Of a DNA stretch of 64,000 nt, positions 18,663 through 31,443 are shown one piece after another. The notes beneath the pieces were generated by a model. It ran no database searches and was not told the DNA's origin. It saw only the letters and a list, made by a program, of their open reading frames with translations. This DNA is from Silene conica (lineage: Eukaryota; Streptophyta; Magnoliopsida; Caryophyllales; Caryophyllaceae): NCBI GenBank assembly GCA_029255685.2, contig CM055315.2:71143681-71207680 (forward strand), written 5' to 3'. The first letter of the stretch is position 1. Every line of letters begins with the position of its first letter. A program made the translations under genes and the position numbers.

Positions 18663-21600
18663 ATGGTGAGAACCACGGCTGCTGAGAACACTATAATGCA
18701 AGCACTTCATCAGTTGCTTGAGAACCAGAGACAGCAAGTAGGGAATGTTCCACCTCCTCCACCGCCAGCCAATGAGGCTAATCGTCCTGGTAGCTTCTCT
18801 TGGATAGCATCCCAAATGTCCAGGAGCCATGTGAAGACTTATGGAGGCGAGGTTGATCCGGTAGCTCTTACCGAGTGGTTCAGGGAGATGGAAAAGAGCT
18901 TTACCATGTATTCGGTGGGTAGAGAGGATAGAGTGCGGCTAGCCACTCACTTTCTGACCCTTGAGGCCGATAGATGGTGGGCATTGACCGGACCGACTTT
19001 CACTCTTAATCCTTTGTTCGATTGGGAGGCTTTTAAGGATAAGCTCGAGACGAGGTTTTGTCCTAAGGAGCTCAGATCACAGCGACTCAAAGAATTCATG
19101 GATTTGAAGCAAGGCAAGATGTCAGTTCAGGAGTTTACCGACCGTTTCAACCAACTTGCTCCTTTTGCATCAAGGTTTGTCAGAGATGAGGCTGAGAGAG
19201 TCTACTTTTACCGTTGGAAGTTAGGACCGCGCATCGAGAGTATGGTCCGTCGTGATTCGACTTCTTTCGTGGAGGTATATGATGATGCTATTTGGGCCGA
19301 GAGTTCTATTCGTGCCATTGATGCTGAGACCCGAGCTGCTACTTCCAGTGTGACTCCTCACCAGAGATCAGTGTACCAGGGGAAGAGACCGTTTGTTCCT
19401 TCTACTTCTTTGCCTTCTTCTCAGAAGAAGCGGTTTGAGAGGTTCTCTGCTCCGGTTGCTAAGACCATTGTTCACACCGACACATCTCCTAGTGTTTGCC
19501 ACCGTTGTGGTAAACCTTCTCATCCGGGTTTTGACTGTTTCAAGAATGCTTTCAAGTGCTACACTTGCAATGGATTTGGGCATAAGTCTTATGAGTGTCC
19601 TGAGAGGAACACCGCACTTGGCAAGGCTGCCACTGCTGCTGCAGCGACTAAGGGAGGAAAGCCGAAAGGGAAGATTTTTGTGATGACTAGGGCTGAGGCT
19701 GAGGCTCATCCAGACATTGTTGCCGGTATCTTTTCTGTTCTTGGCGCTGAGTGCCTTATTTTGTTTGATACTGGTGCTTCTCTATCATTTATATCGACTC
19801 AGTTCGCAGACCGTTTAGCTCTTGAGTCTTCATTGGTTGAGGAGACTTCCATTTCCTTACCTTCTGGAGACGTGTTTTCCTGCTCTTCGTCCCATAGGGA
19901 TGTTCTGATTATTATTGGTCAAGCCACATTTCCAGCGGACTTACTGAGATTTCCTCTCGAGGAGTTTGACATTATCCTCGGTATGGATTGGTTATCGCGA
20001 TACCATGCTCGTTTCGAGTGTCGCGACCAGAAAATCTGCTTGAGGAGTTCTTCAGGAGTTCGTGTTTCCTATAGGGGAACTCGCCCTAAAAAGGGTGTTC
20101 GTGTGATTTCTTCCATGAAAGCTTCTCATCTTCTTAGGAAGGGTTGCCAAGCCTTCCTGTGTGTTGTTACAGCTGCTAAGCCATCGCTACCGAAGCTTGA
20201 GGATGTAGCCATTGTTCGTGAGTATCCAGATGTTTTCCTAGATGATTTGCCAGGGATACCGCCAGAGAGAGATGTGGAGTTTACCATTGAGCTTGTTCCA
20301 GGTACCGGACCAATATCCAAAGCTCCTTACCGTATGGCTCCACCAGAGTTGAAGTAATTGAAGCAACAGTTGGAAGAGATGATCGAGAAAGGTTTCATTA
20401 GACCGAGTGCTTCTCCGTGGGGTGCTCCAGTTTTGTTCGTTAAGAACAAAGATGGTTCCATGAGACTTTGCATTGACTATAGAGAGTTGAACCGAGTGAC
20501 CGTGAAGAACAGATATCCTTTGCCTAGGATAGATGACTTGTTTGATCAGTTGAGAGGTGCTTCTAGGTTTACTAAGATTGATCTTCGATCGGGTTATCAT
20601 CAGATTCCAGTGAGAGAGGCTGATATTGCGAAGACTGCTTTTCGTACCAGATATGGGCATTTTGAGTTCGTGGTTATGCCTTTTGGGTTGACTAATGCAC
20701 CTGCTATTTTCATGGATCAGATGAACCACACCTTTAGTGAGTATCTTGACACTTGTGTTGTGGTGTTTATTGATGACATTCTCATTTATTCGAAGACCGA
20801 CGAGGAACATGCTGAGCATCTTCGATTGATTCTTGGGATTTTACGTCGACAGAAGTGGTTCGCGAAGTTCTCTAAGTGTGAGTTTTGGCTTTCTAAGGTT
20901 GCATTTCTTGGACATGTGATATCTAGTGAGGGAGTTATGGTTGATCCCGCGAAGATTGAGGTTGTTGTTGATTGGGAGAGTCCCAAAGATGTAGGAGAGA
21001 TCCGTAGTTTCCTTGGATTGGCTGGTTATTATCGCAGATTTGTTGAGGATTTCTCTAGATTAGCTCGCCCGATGACTCAGTTACTGAAGAAGGAAGCTAA
21101 GTTTGTGTGGACCGACAAGTGTGAGAGCTCTTTCCAGGAATTGAAGACTAGGTTGACTTCCGCTCCAGTGCTTGCTTTACCAGAGATTGGGGTTGACTTT
21201 GTTGTTTATTGTGATGCTTCGATGTTAGGACTTGGATGTGTGCTGATGTAGAGTGGTAAGGTGATAGCTTACTCATCTAGACAGTTGCGAGTTCACGAGG
21301 TGAACTATCCTACTCATGATCTTGAGTTAGCTGCTGTTGTTCATGCCTTGAAGATGTGGCGTCATTACTTGATTGGATCTCATTGTCGCATTTTCACGGA
21401 TCATAAGAGTCTTAAGTACATTTTCACCCAGAAAGACCTTAATATGCGACAGCGTCGTTGGCTAGAGTTAGTTAAGGATTATGACATTGAGTTATTCTAT
21501 CATGAGGGAAAGGCCAATGTAGTTGCTGACGCGCTTAGCCGCAAGACTTCTCATTCGATGAGTGCTATGCGAGTGTTGCCCGATGAGTTGTGTTCCGAGT

Positions 21601-23099
21601 TCCGGAAGCTGAGATTAGAGATGATGGGTAGTGGTTTTGATTGGTTAGCTGCTATGACTGCCGAGCCGTCTTTATATCGGGAGATTCGTCAGGGTTTGCC
21701 TACAGATGCTGATTTCAAGAAGTTTGAAGCTAAGATTTTTAGTGGTGTTGTTCCAGACTTAGTGATTGATGCTGAGGGTTTCCTTAGATTCCGTGGTAGG
21801 ATGTATGTGCCAGATGTGCCAGACTTGAGGAAGAGGGTTCTTGACGAGGCTCATTTGTCACTGTATTCAGTTCATCCAGGAGGAGAGAAGATGCACAAGG
21901 ATTTGAGACTTATGTTTTGGTGGCCTGGTATGAAGAAAGAGATCTTGGATTACGTTAGTTGGTGCTTGACTTGTCAGCAAGTCAAGATAGAGCATAGGAG
22001 GCCTGGTGGTTTATTGCAGCCGCTCCACGTTCCTCAGTGGAAGTGGGAGTGCATATCGATGGACTTCGTGACAGCATTGTCTATGACTGTGGGAGGCAAG
22101 GATGCGATTTGGGTTATTGTTGATAGGCTAACTAAGTGTGCCAGATTCGTGCCGATTAGAGAGACATGGGATATGGATCGTTTAGCCAGGGCTTATATTG
22201 CTGAGATAGTCCGTTATCATGGTGTGCCGAGAGAGATCGTTTCAGATCGTGATCCTCGTTTTTGCTCCAGATTCTGGAAGGCTTTACAGGAGGCTATGGG
22301 TAGCCGTTTGTTGATGAGTACTGCTTTTCATGCCGCGACCGATGGGCAATCCGAGAGGACCATACAGACACTAGAGGATTTGCTCCGCGCTTGTGCCCTC
22401 GATTTTCAGAGTTCTTAGGAGCAGTGTTTGCCGTTGGTGGAGTTTTCTTACAACAACAGTTACCATTCTTCCATTGGTATGGCTCCGTACGAGGCTCTTT
22501 ACGGGAGGAAGTGCCGTAGCCCGATCTGTTGGGATCAGGCGAGCGACGTGCACGACCTTGGACCTGACCAGCTAACTGAGACCATTGACCGTGTACAGCT
22601 CATTAGGAATAGGATGAAGGCCGCTCAGGACCGGCATAAGTCCTATGCTGATGTCCGTCGTAGACCTTTAGAGTTCGAGGAGGGTGACCGTGTCTTTTTG
22701 AGAGTTTCTCCGATGAAGGGCGTCAAGAGGTTTGGCGTTAAGGGCAAGCTGAGCCCTAAGTATATCGGACCATTTGTGATCGTGAAGAGGATTGGCGCCG
22801 CAGCTTACCGTTTGGACTTGCCTCCTAGTTTGGGCAAGGTCCATAACTTCTTTCACGTTTCCCAGCTCCGCATATATGTTAGTGACCCGAGTCATGTACT
22901 GCACATAGAGATCGAGAACCTGGAGCCGAGTCTTGCCTTCGAGGAGCGTCCAGTGAAGATCCTTGACCGACAGGAGAGGAAGCTTAGGAGCAAGGTGGTG
23001 CCCTTGGTGAAGATTCTATGGCGTTGCGGTGATGTCGAGGAGCAGACATGGGAGACTCAGGCATCGATGCGTGCTGCGCATCCCTTTCTATTCGATTGA
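18663..23099 (+). pseudogene. Tekay gag-pol polyprotein with three in-frame stops
   Basis: One frame of about 1,478 codons starts at ATG 18663. It encodes gag (EWFREMEKSF, LKQGKMSVQEFTDRF), two zinc-knuckle-like sites (CHRCGKPSHPGFDC and CYTCNGFGHKSYEC), and protease (LILFDTGASLSFIS). Reverse transcriptase follows ([31 protein letters not shown]), then RNase H ([26 protein letters not shown]). Integrase carries its zinc site ([10 protein letters not shown]) and the D, D, E residues in [16 protein letters not shown] and QTLEDLLRA. The end has the GPF region and a chromodomain-like tail (RPVKILDRQERKLRSKVVPL). Stops lie at 20355 (before RT), 21249 (in RNase H) and 22416 (late integrase). No frameshift was seen. 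It is recently inactivated if it is not read through. Confidence 0.93.
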
Positions 23100-23150
23100 G
23101 GTATAGTATTTAGATTAGTCTCCGTTCGAGTTTCGAGGACGAAACTTTTT

Positions 23151-23164
23151 GAAGTTGGGGTGAT
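23151..23164 (+). other. Polypurine tract of the Tekay element
   Basis: GAAGTTGGGGTGAT lies immediately before the 3' LTR and is the expected site of plus-strand priming. Confidence 0.7.
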
Positions 23165-26065
23165 TGTAACATCCCGTATTTTCGTAAAATATATTTTTAA
23201 GCGTTTTAAATTATTTTAAGTAATAAAATGATATTTTAATAATTTATTGTGGAATATTTTAAATAAATAGTAAGATCCGTCTTAAGAACCTTAAGTCCTT
23301 AAGACGAATACAAACTTGGTAAAGTTAAGTTCCCAACTTAAAAACCCGTTCAAGTATCCTAACCCGTTTTATTTTAAACGGAAAGGACACTTACTTAAAC
23401 CCTTAAAGACTCTAATGTCGTCATATTCATCTCCTTCAAAACTCTTTCACTGTAAACACATTTCACACAAAAACCTCCATTAATATCATCTTCTTTTGCT
23501 CTTTTCTTCATCATCCGTCTACCGATTTAAGGTAATAATAACATTTTCGGAATCCTCGTTTAATTTCCAAGCCATCTATCACTTTCGTTTTGCATTTCAT
23601 CGACTTCGAAAATTGGGCTGTTTTGCCTAATTCCGTTTTTGCTCCGTTAACATCGTTTTTCGTGCTTGTAGGTGTGGGCTTGGACGACCCGGAAGTTGAT
23701 AGCTTTGTGGTAGAGGAGGATCTTTAAGCCGGATTGCATTTAAGGTGACGATAATGAGAAACTCGGCCTTATTGTGAATATTAGCAAGTTTTGATGTGTT
23801 CTTCCTAATGTTTCTGATTTTTGTTTAAGAATGATGTTTAAGGGACTTAGTAACATGTTTAGGATTGTTCATACTTGTTGAATTCATGCCTTGTGATGTT
23901 GTTACATGTTCATAAGCTTATTTTCAGTTTTTCACAAAGTTAAGACGGATACATCGTTTAATCGTTTGAGGATTGTTATGGGTTTTGTTTGCTGTTAGAT
24001 AGTAGTATTGGATGATTGGTAATGTTGGGTAAACATCATATGTAGCGATTCATAAGGATTGGTGTCGATTTTTGATGTTTTGAATAGGCTGGAAAATGTT
24101 GTTTTCGCGTGCAGGCTCTCTGAGCCGGTCGACCGACCGGCCGCCGGTCGACCGGCTGGGAGCGTCTTTAGTGTGTTTTTCGAATTTTGAAGAAAGTTGG
24201 TTTTCGACTGCCAGCCGGCCGACCGGCTGCTTGCCGACCGGCTGGTGGTCTCTTTGTGTTGTCTTTGTGGTTTTGGCGAGACTTGACTTAGTAGTAATTG
24301 CGTGCCCAGCCGGCAGACCGGCCGCCTGCCAGCCGGCTGGGAGTACATTTTAGTGTAATGCGAAATTTAGAAGGCTAGGGAATTTGGGTTCCCAGCCGGC
24401 CGACCGGCTGCCTGCCGACCGGCTGGGAGTCCTTTGTGTTGTTTGGTCTTTAAAAAGGAAGGAAGGCTGAGAGGATCACCAGCCGGTCGACCGGCTGCCT
24501 ACCGACCGGCTGGGGATCCCTGTAGGCTGTTTTTGTTTGTAATTCGCTCATAACTTTTAAACGGTTGATCGGTTTTGATTGAAACTCGTTTTGTGTACCT
24601 TTGATATGTGTTTGAGGTCCCCGGAGGATGGGCGACACTATATTGGGCTCGGGAATAGAGAGAGGATAGAGACCCCCCGGTCGGGTAACCGAAAGGGAAA
24701 CCGGCTCTCCCTCAACTTAGTTCCTGGGATCAATTAAGTGTTGATTAGAGGTTAAGAAAGTAGAACTATAGTTTAGTTCATAGACCGTGTTGACATTGTG
24801 TTGATGCGTATTAAGTTATGCCTTAAGCTGGCCTCTGAACTTAATACGTGAGTTGTTTGTCATATATGGGGATATGCCTTAAGCTGGCCTCTGAGCTCCA
24901 TATGTGTATGTTTGTCGTGTTTGGGACATGCCTTAAGCTGGCCTCTGAGTCCAGACATGTGTGATTGTGATCGCGTTGGAACATGCCTTAACTTGCCCTC
25001 TGAGTCTGACGAGTAGAGCAGCTGCACAACGGGGTAGCTAAGGAACTGATACCTTGCCCGGAGTGCAGATGTTTGATGCTAGAACATGCCTTAAGCTGGC
25101 CTCTGAGTTTAGTATCTTGTGATGTAGTGAAGGGACATGCCTTAAGCTGGCCTCTGAGTCCTTTACTTTTGGATGCTAGTCTATGCCTTAAGTTGGCCGC
25201 TGAGTCTAGTGTCTTGCTGATTGGCGGGTCTATGCCTTAAGTTGGCCTCTGAGTCCTTGCTTGCTGAATGTTTTGGTGTTTAGGTTATGTCTTAAGTTGA
25301 CCGCTGAACCTTTACACTTGCTGAATGATTAGTATGTAGGTTATGTCTTAAGTTGACCGCTGAACCTTATACTTGCTGAGTTTTATCTGCTTGCCTGGAG
25401 TTGGTATAGTGTCAGATATAGATGTCGATGTTAATGCTTGACTTTGTTATTGTTCATCCAAGGCATTGGATGACTCTATGATCAGTTTCATAAATAGTTG
25501 GACTGAAAGACCCCCCGACTGGGTAACCAGTAGGGAAACCGGCTCTCCTTCCTAACGGTTTATGAAGTTGGTTGAGAGCCGTGCATTAGAGTTTGCATGA
25601 TAGTATGAGAACAGTTGATGAGTTGTTTATGCTTCACATGTTTATATATGTTGGAGTATTCTGTATTGCTTTATGTGTTACGTGTCGTTACAAAAGGTGG
25701 CTTGGAGAACTCTAGTCACTCCCCACTGATTGTGGCGTACATGTTTTCATGTATGTAGGTTGGCAGGGTTCACGAGAGAGCTAGCGAGTGATGATCCTGT
25801 TGTCATCATATGACTTACACTTATATCGTTTAGCTGGACTCTTAGTTTTGATACAGTTTTTGGTTGGTGCCTGTAAGGATGTTCCATCCCAGGCTGTTGT
25901 ACATATTTCGTTTCGTACTTAGACAGTATACTTATCTATTTCAGCTTTCAGTTTTCAGTTTCAGTTTTAATTCTTCTCGCATGTTGTTTACGTTAAAAAG
26001 TTTTAATTCCGCTGCATTTTTAGTACTTTTGTATGTATATTTCCGCTTTCGCGAGGGGTTTTACA
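23165..26065 (+). repeat. Tekay element 3' LTR
   Basis: The 2,901-bp LTR lacks the MITE of the 5' copy. It carries the same order of GC palindromes (24123-24514), motif A (about 24620-24735), ten-unit hairpin array (24808-25372), small hairpin (25455-25472) and motif B (about 25486-25566). Some stem changes relative to the 5' LTR keep or improve pairing, for example the motif B stem CTGG-GTAA-CCAG. Confidence 0.95.
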
Positions 26066-26070
26066 TATGT

Positions 26071-26095
26071 CGTCGCAAATGAAAATTTGTGTTAT
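26071..26095. mobile_element. Right end of the hairpin-ended MITE split by the Tekay element
   Basis: GTCGTCGCAAATG after the duplicated TATGT completes the terminal hairpin begun at 15325. It continues AAAATTTGTGTT, similar to the end of the relative at 59876. Confidence 0.65.
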
Positions 26096-27418
26096 AAATG
26101 ATGTGTTTGACAAAAAGTGTTTTTAAGTCCAAAAATACCTTCAAAAGTTCGGTCAAACACACACTTAGGTGCGGTTTGGCAAAGCTTTTGTAAGTATATT
26201 TAAAGCATGTTTGACCCAGATTGTTAAAAATGAGTTTTTGTTTATAAAGCTTAGTGTGTGTTTGGCCTAGCTCTTGGTGTTTTTTTGGTTAAAAAACACA
26301 AATTGGCCAAACACATTATTTTCTAAAAAGCTAAAAAATTAATTTTTTAAAAGCTTAAAACCATCTTTTTGTTCTTAAAAATAGAAGAGACAACAATTTG
26401 ATGCTTCTAAATTTTAAAAACAAAAATTCTTTTTTAACAAGCTGGCCAAACATGCTTTTAGTATGTGTTTGATCCTGGTTTCAAGTGTTTTTTCAACCAA
26501 AGAAATAGAATTTGGGTCAAAAACTAATTTTCAAACAACTAAAAACTAATTTTATTAAACAGAAATTGTAAAATGACCCCTAAAAACAGAAGTAGCAAAT
26601 AGTTATTTCTGTTTCTATTTTCATGTTGCTCATGTGTTATTTGAGCGTCTTCTGTATATCTATATATAATTATATTTTAGAAAATAAAAAATAAAAAAAC
26701 AAGATTGTATCGCATGACAAAAATAATATTTGAGTGGTTATTCATAATATTTCCAAATTCCGTTAATATAGATTTCATTAAAATGATAATATTTTGGATA
26801 CTTGTGATAATTTTTAAAAAGCAAAACACAAAACTTGTTCACTAATTGGCCAAACAATGAAAAAATAACAATTTAAAAAGATTGGCTAAACGCTTGCAAT
26901 TTTGTACACAAAACTTTTTTATAAAAGTAACGCCGAACACCTATTTACAGCGGATAAAGTTTGTGTTGTATTTTTTTTCCTTTTGGTGCAAGCAGGTTTC
27001 TAAAGTTTGCTTTGGTTTGAGTTGTTCATTTTCTACGAGGTTAATGACGGATCGGATAAAAATTATATTGTGCCAAAATGGGATTAGTAAAAGGGCTATT
27101 CGATGAAAAGAAATCAAAATAATCATCCTATTTAAAATATATAATCTCAACTATTCCTTATCCTAAGATAATCCGATTTATTCCATCATGTAACTTGTAT
27201 TGTTCTCTTATTCTAAGTTTCTAAGTTACGGGTTGTAATAGGTAACTTTAACCTTTTCTAGGTCATCTTTCTTTTCTTTTCTTTTCTTTACGTGTCGAGT
27301 CGTCATTCATCAATTAGCTTTTTCTTCTTCCTTTGATTATTGTTCTTTATTTAATATGTAATCAATCAAACCTCAAACACTCAAATTTTAACCTTCATCC
27401 CACTTCATGATCTACTCT
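26096..27418. other. Non-coding stretch with TGTTTGGC-type MITE fragments
   Basis: Several copies of GTGTTTGGCC and GGCCAAACA words, for example at about 26264-26455 (TAGTGTGTGTTTGGCCTAGC to CTGGCCAAACATGCTTTTA), suggest small overlapping hAT- or Harbinger-like MITEs. No gene is seen. Confidence 0.5.
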
Positions 27419-27627
27419 TATAAAACCCCTCCTCAAACCATATAATCTCTTTTTAATTCAACTCAATAGAATCACACACACAAAAACGATCAAATCCCAA
27501 AAATTCAGCACATTCAATAAACAAAATCAAATCTTTCTCAAATTGACATCAAATTCTAGAATTAGAAACGTAATTCTAAACGCATTTGACACTTAAACAA
27601 ACAAAGCACAAATTATAGGGTCCTCGT
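27419..27627 (+). promoter_or_regulatory. Promoter-like stretch cut off by a copia LTR fragment
   Basis: TATAAAACCCCTCC at 27419 is followed by an A- and C-rich, T-poor stretch with CACACACAAAAACGATC, which resembles a plant TATA box and 5' UTR. It runs straight into a copia-like LTR start at 27628. No downstream coding sequence is found. Low certainty. Confidence 0.3.
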
Positions 27628-27870
27628 TGTTAGAGTAGGTGTCCTCCACAATAGTGCATATACATAAAAAAATCTCATTTAAGGAATATACCCAGGATAT
27701 TTATTGGCAATATTAATTAGCTGACCAACGTATATTAGTAACGAATGACCAATTAGGGTTTGACGTTACTGTCGATTGACGGTGGTGTTCAGCTGATCCT
27801 TGTCGATAACACCTTAAGGAACGAGCTTCAATAGTAAGCTAATTATTTGAATATGATCGGGACTAGTCAT
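27628..27870 (+). repeat. Copia-like LTR fragment
   Basis: It starts TGTTAGAGTAGGTGTCCTCC. It aligns by eye, though diverged, with the LTR beginning TGTTGGAGTGGTGTTCTCTG at 33666, including shared words TTGACGTTA and GACGGTGGTG. The remainder of the LTR is not present here. Confidence 0.6.
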
Positions 27871-28973
27871 ATACCTAATCAAAAATAACCAACTGGTCTA
27901 ACTAATATAGCTAGGAAAGTCGAAATCGTATTCCCAGGGAGACAAGAAAATCTATTTGTTATTTAAGTTCGTATTAAGGTAACAATTTTGGGGTAAAAGA
28001 ATGATGTATCTAAACTAAGACAATAAATAAAACAAAGCAATTAGAATAACTAAAGAAAATAATAAAATCTAAGAGATATAAATAATAAAGGAAAGTAGTT
28101 AGGATTGTCGGTTCATCATGGTCAAGTCTAAAGTCAAAGGTAAAATCAAGAACTATCAAATAATCGACTTGAAGAGTATTGAATAAATATCTGCTAGGTC
28201 TAATATTCACCCTAAAATAATACTAACTTAGCACGGTCACTCTCATTAGCATACTGTAATGTTTCACAACATGTCTTGCCCCTTCCAATATCTAGATCTA
28301 GGTCAGGGTTTACACAAATTAATTAACCAATTACGTGCACTTAACTGTTTAATTATAATTATATGTTGTGAGTAACAATTCTGACGTGAAAATAAGATAG
28401 ATCTATTAATCAACTAAGAACATATTAAAACCATGACTCCCCTAAATCCTATCATAGAAAATCTAGCTACTCATGGAAAAGGTAACGAAAATAATATAAA
28501 AGATAGACATAATTTAAGACAAGAAATTATAAGGCAATAAATAAAAAGGACAAGAAATCTTATGACAAAGGAAATACATAAACTAAGAATTTTATTAAAC
28601 TTCAATAAAAATCATCTTGAGAATTGAACTAAAACTAAACGAAAGATTGTAAAACGGAACTAAGAGTTTAAATCGAATAAATAAAAATTGCCGAAAAAAT
28701 ACATCTCTATGTAGGCCATCCCCAAGCAAGGCTGTCAAGGAGGTCGCGACCTTGTTGGTTCACGGTAATTACGTAATTAAGAAAGTAATTTTGGTGACCT
28801 TATATTAATTCTGGTGACTTTGAAGTTTTCGAGGTCAATTTGTGACCCCTAAATTAGTTGATGCCCTTCTTGGTGAGCTTTGACGTAACAAAATGTTATA
28901 GGCTTATTCTATTATTTGGTGGGGTATTGGAGAATGTGTAAATGAGTGGAAATATTGGAAAATGGAAAATGTG
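27871..28973. other. Unidentified repeat-like sequence
   Basis: No coding sequence was found. GTCGAAATCGTATTCCCAGG followed by GAGACAAG is a phrase I associate with plant intergenic repeats, but I cannot assign it to a family. Confidence 0.35.
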
Positions 28974-29103
28974 TAACAACCCGATATTTCCCGTGTTATA
29001 ATTTTTAAAGATTTTAATTTTAATTTCAAGAATAATTTATATTTCATGAATTTCGTAAATGTAGTTAACTAATATGAATATTTCATTTGAAACATATTGT
29101 TTT
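28974..29103 (+). repeat. LTR-start fragment (chromovirus-like)
   Basis: TGTAACAACCCGATATTTCC is a typical start for a long gypsy LTR and resembles the starts at 15338 and 35842. It is interrupted after 130 bp by the solo LTR at 29104. Confidence 0.5.
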
Positions 29104-31386
29104 TGTAATACCTCGTATTTTTTTTATATATACTTAATTTATTATTAATATTATCGACAATCGATAACATCGGAGCTTTTTATCAAATACGTGTTTTATA
29201 TGTTAAAAGTTATTGATATAATGTTACGTGGCTTATAAGTATAAGAGTATTATTGTGTTTTGCGTGAACAAACACAATAAAGTCAGCCCACATAGAAACT
29301 TTAGTTAAGTCAGCCCACGTCCACGATTTTTTACACACACACAAACACCTAGTACGTCTCTCTGCCGTCTTATAATACAAGAGTTGTAACCCAAACCCTA
29401 AGCCATCCACACACAATCTCACACACTTACAGCTTTGCCGCCACTTTGGAGAGTACAAGGAAGGGTCTGTCACAGCGGGTTAAGAGTCCTAAGGCCGTCG
29501 TTTACACCAAGAAGAAGGTAAGAGCACCACGACCCCTGTTTTCGCAGTTTCGCTTTCTCTTTTGACACGCATAGTCCTTTCACGTTTTACTGTAATAGTC
29601 GTAATCCTTAGTTTAGTGGTAATCCCTGATGTTAGTAGTTGTGTAGTGACCGTAGTTGGGGACGTCGTTGACTACCAAGGGCCACCATAGACGCTGTCTT
29701 ATCACCACCACGGGTCACGTTTCTGGGTTTTCAGAACAGTGGAGTGACCGAGTAGTTTTCGTACATGATTCGAATGACCTGCCATTCACGGTTTGTTGTG
29801 GGAGTCGGGGTTTTGGATAGGTGGTAGTCAGGGTGGTGGTTTGGCTGTTGTCGCGGTGAATCGTGGTACCCACGGGTGTGGTTATGTTAAAGTTCGTTTG
29901 GGGTGAGGGTAACATAACGAAACAAGTCGGGTTTCGGTGAGAGGTTTTGTCACGGTTGTTGGTGCTGGTGGTTGCGGTCGACGGCTTCTGGCTCCTCCCC
30001 TGGAACCACCGTGGCTCAGAGTCGAGCCTGGTGGTGCCAGTGGGGAAGCCAGGGGCTGTCCTTGGAGCGCACGGGCAGGGTGTTGGTCAGGTCGGAGTTG
30101 GTTCGCGATTCGATAAGTGGATGGGCTGCGTGTTACTGTTTTAGTATTTCTCTTTACATAAACCTAATGCTACTACGTGATGTTAATTCTGATTTAGTGT
30201 TGTTGTTATTTTATTATTTTAAGTAATAGTATTACTAATATTTTATATTATTATTATTATTATTATTAGTATTGTTAGTATGGTGAAAATAATTTTATTA
30301 TTTTTACTATAGTAGTGTTATAACTACTTATATTTTAATAATAGCCGTCTTTCGTTATCTTTCTATTTTATTCGTTATCGTGTGGCGAGTTATGAGTCGG
30401 GAAATCAATGAGTCAGGGAAGTTACTAATTATGGAAACTTTCCATTTATAATGAGTTTCTATATTGGGAAACTTTCCATTTGTGGAAGGTTTCTATATAT
30501 AGCAAGCATAGGTTGTTATGGGGTTTCGGGAAGGTTATTAATTTGTGACGTATACTTGTTTAGGGAGCGAGTTTTGCGTGGGACTTTTCTAGCAAGCCTT
30601 GGACTTGTCTGCAATTCTACTGTTGAGGTAGGGGAATACTACATATATGAGATGTGTAACCTGTGTATTGGTTGATATTAATTATGTTCATATATATTGT
30701 TATATGATTGATATATTGTGATATATAATTATGTGATACGATATGGTGCGGAGATAAAGGGTCTGTGTTTGGTGCGGAGATAAAGGGTCTGTGTTTGGTG
30801 CGGAGATAAAGGGTCTGTGTTTGGTGCGGAGATAAAGGGTCTGTGTTTGGTGCGGTGTATAATGGGTCTTGTGATCGGTGCGGAGTATATTGGGTCTTGT
30901 GATCGGTGCGGAGTATATTGGGTCTTGTGATCGGTGCGGAGTATATTGGGTCTTGTGATCGGTGCGGAGTTTATTTGGCGTTGGATCGGTGCGGAGTATT
31001 TTTTACATTGTTGTCTTATTTATCTTTCTACTCAACCTCGCGGTTGACCCTGTGTATTCGTGTACACCTACGATGATCCGGAATGGGGAGTAGATTTTAC
31101 AGGTCAGTGACAGATGGACCAGGAGCTTGGGCATGGAGAGAGACATGGCATGGACCTACTTAGAGTTAGATCACGTTTAGATATCGACAGTTGTACTTTC
31201 ATTTTTTTACCAAGTTTGGAACTCGTAATCGTTGTAATACCAAGTTCAAATTTAGTCAGTATTTATATAAATTACCTTGGGTTTGTTTACCTCGTTATTC
31301 ACTACCTCGGATATTCCGGGATGGTAACAGTCCTATTTATTTGAGAATGTCTTGCTAAAGGCTCTTAAATAAATGGGGGTGTTACA
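29104..31386 (+). mobile_element. Solo LTR of a gypsy-type retrotransposon
   Basis: It starts TGTAATACCTCGTATTTTTT and ends AAATGGGGGTGTTACA, flanked by a perfect 5-bp duplication GTTTT (29099-29103 and 31387-31391). There is no internal region, so the element collapsed by LTR recombination. It is 2,283 bp long and contains a tandem array at 30748-30990. The GNRA motif of the two Tekay-type LTRs is not present. Confidence 0.88.
30748..30990 (+). repeat. Tandem repeats in the solo LTR
   Basis: Four units of GGTGCGGAGATAAAGGGTCT plus GTGTTT are followed by four of a variant GGTGCGGAGTATATTGGGTC plus TTGTGATC. The two sub-arrays suggest two rounds of local expansion. The position within the LTR matches the hairpin arrays of the other two LTR families. 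Confidence 0.85.
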
Positions 31387-31443
31387 GTTTTAGAGTAAAT
31401 TAATAATAACACCCTTTTAAAATTCAGTTTTCTAAAATTACTC

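Larger units (their letters stand above)
15338..26065 (+). mobile_element. Ty3/gypsy chromovirus, Tekay-type, full length
   Basis: The element has LTRs 15338-18496 and 23165-26065, both starting TGTAACATCCCG and ending GGGGTTTTACA, and the 5-bp target duplication TATGT at 15333-15337 and 26066-26070. The primer binding site is TGGTATCAGAGC (initiator tRNA-Met). The single gag-pol frame is 18663-23099 with three nonsense codons. Long LTRs plus a C-terminal chromodomain-like tail after the integrase GPF region indicate the Tekay (Del) chromovirus lineage. It inserted in a small MITE, whose halves flank it. The element should be defective on its own because of the stops, though the LTRs look young. 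Confidence 0.95.
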
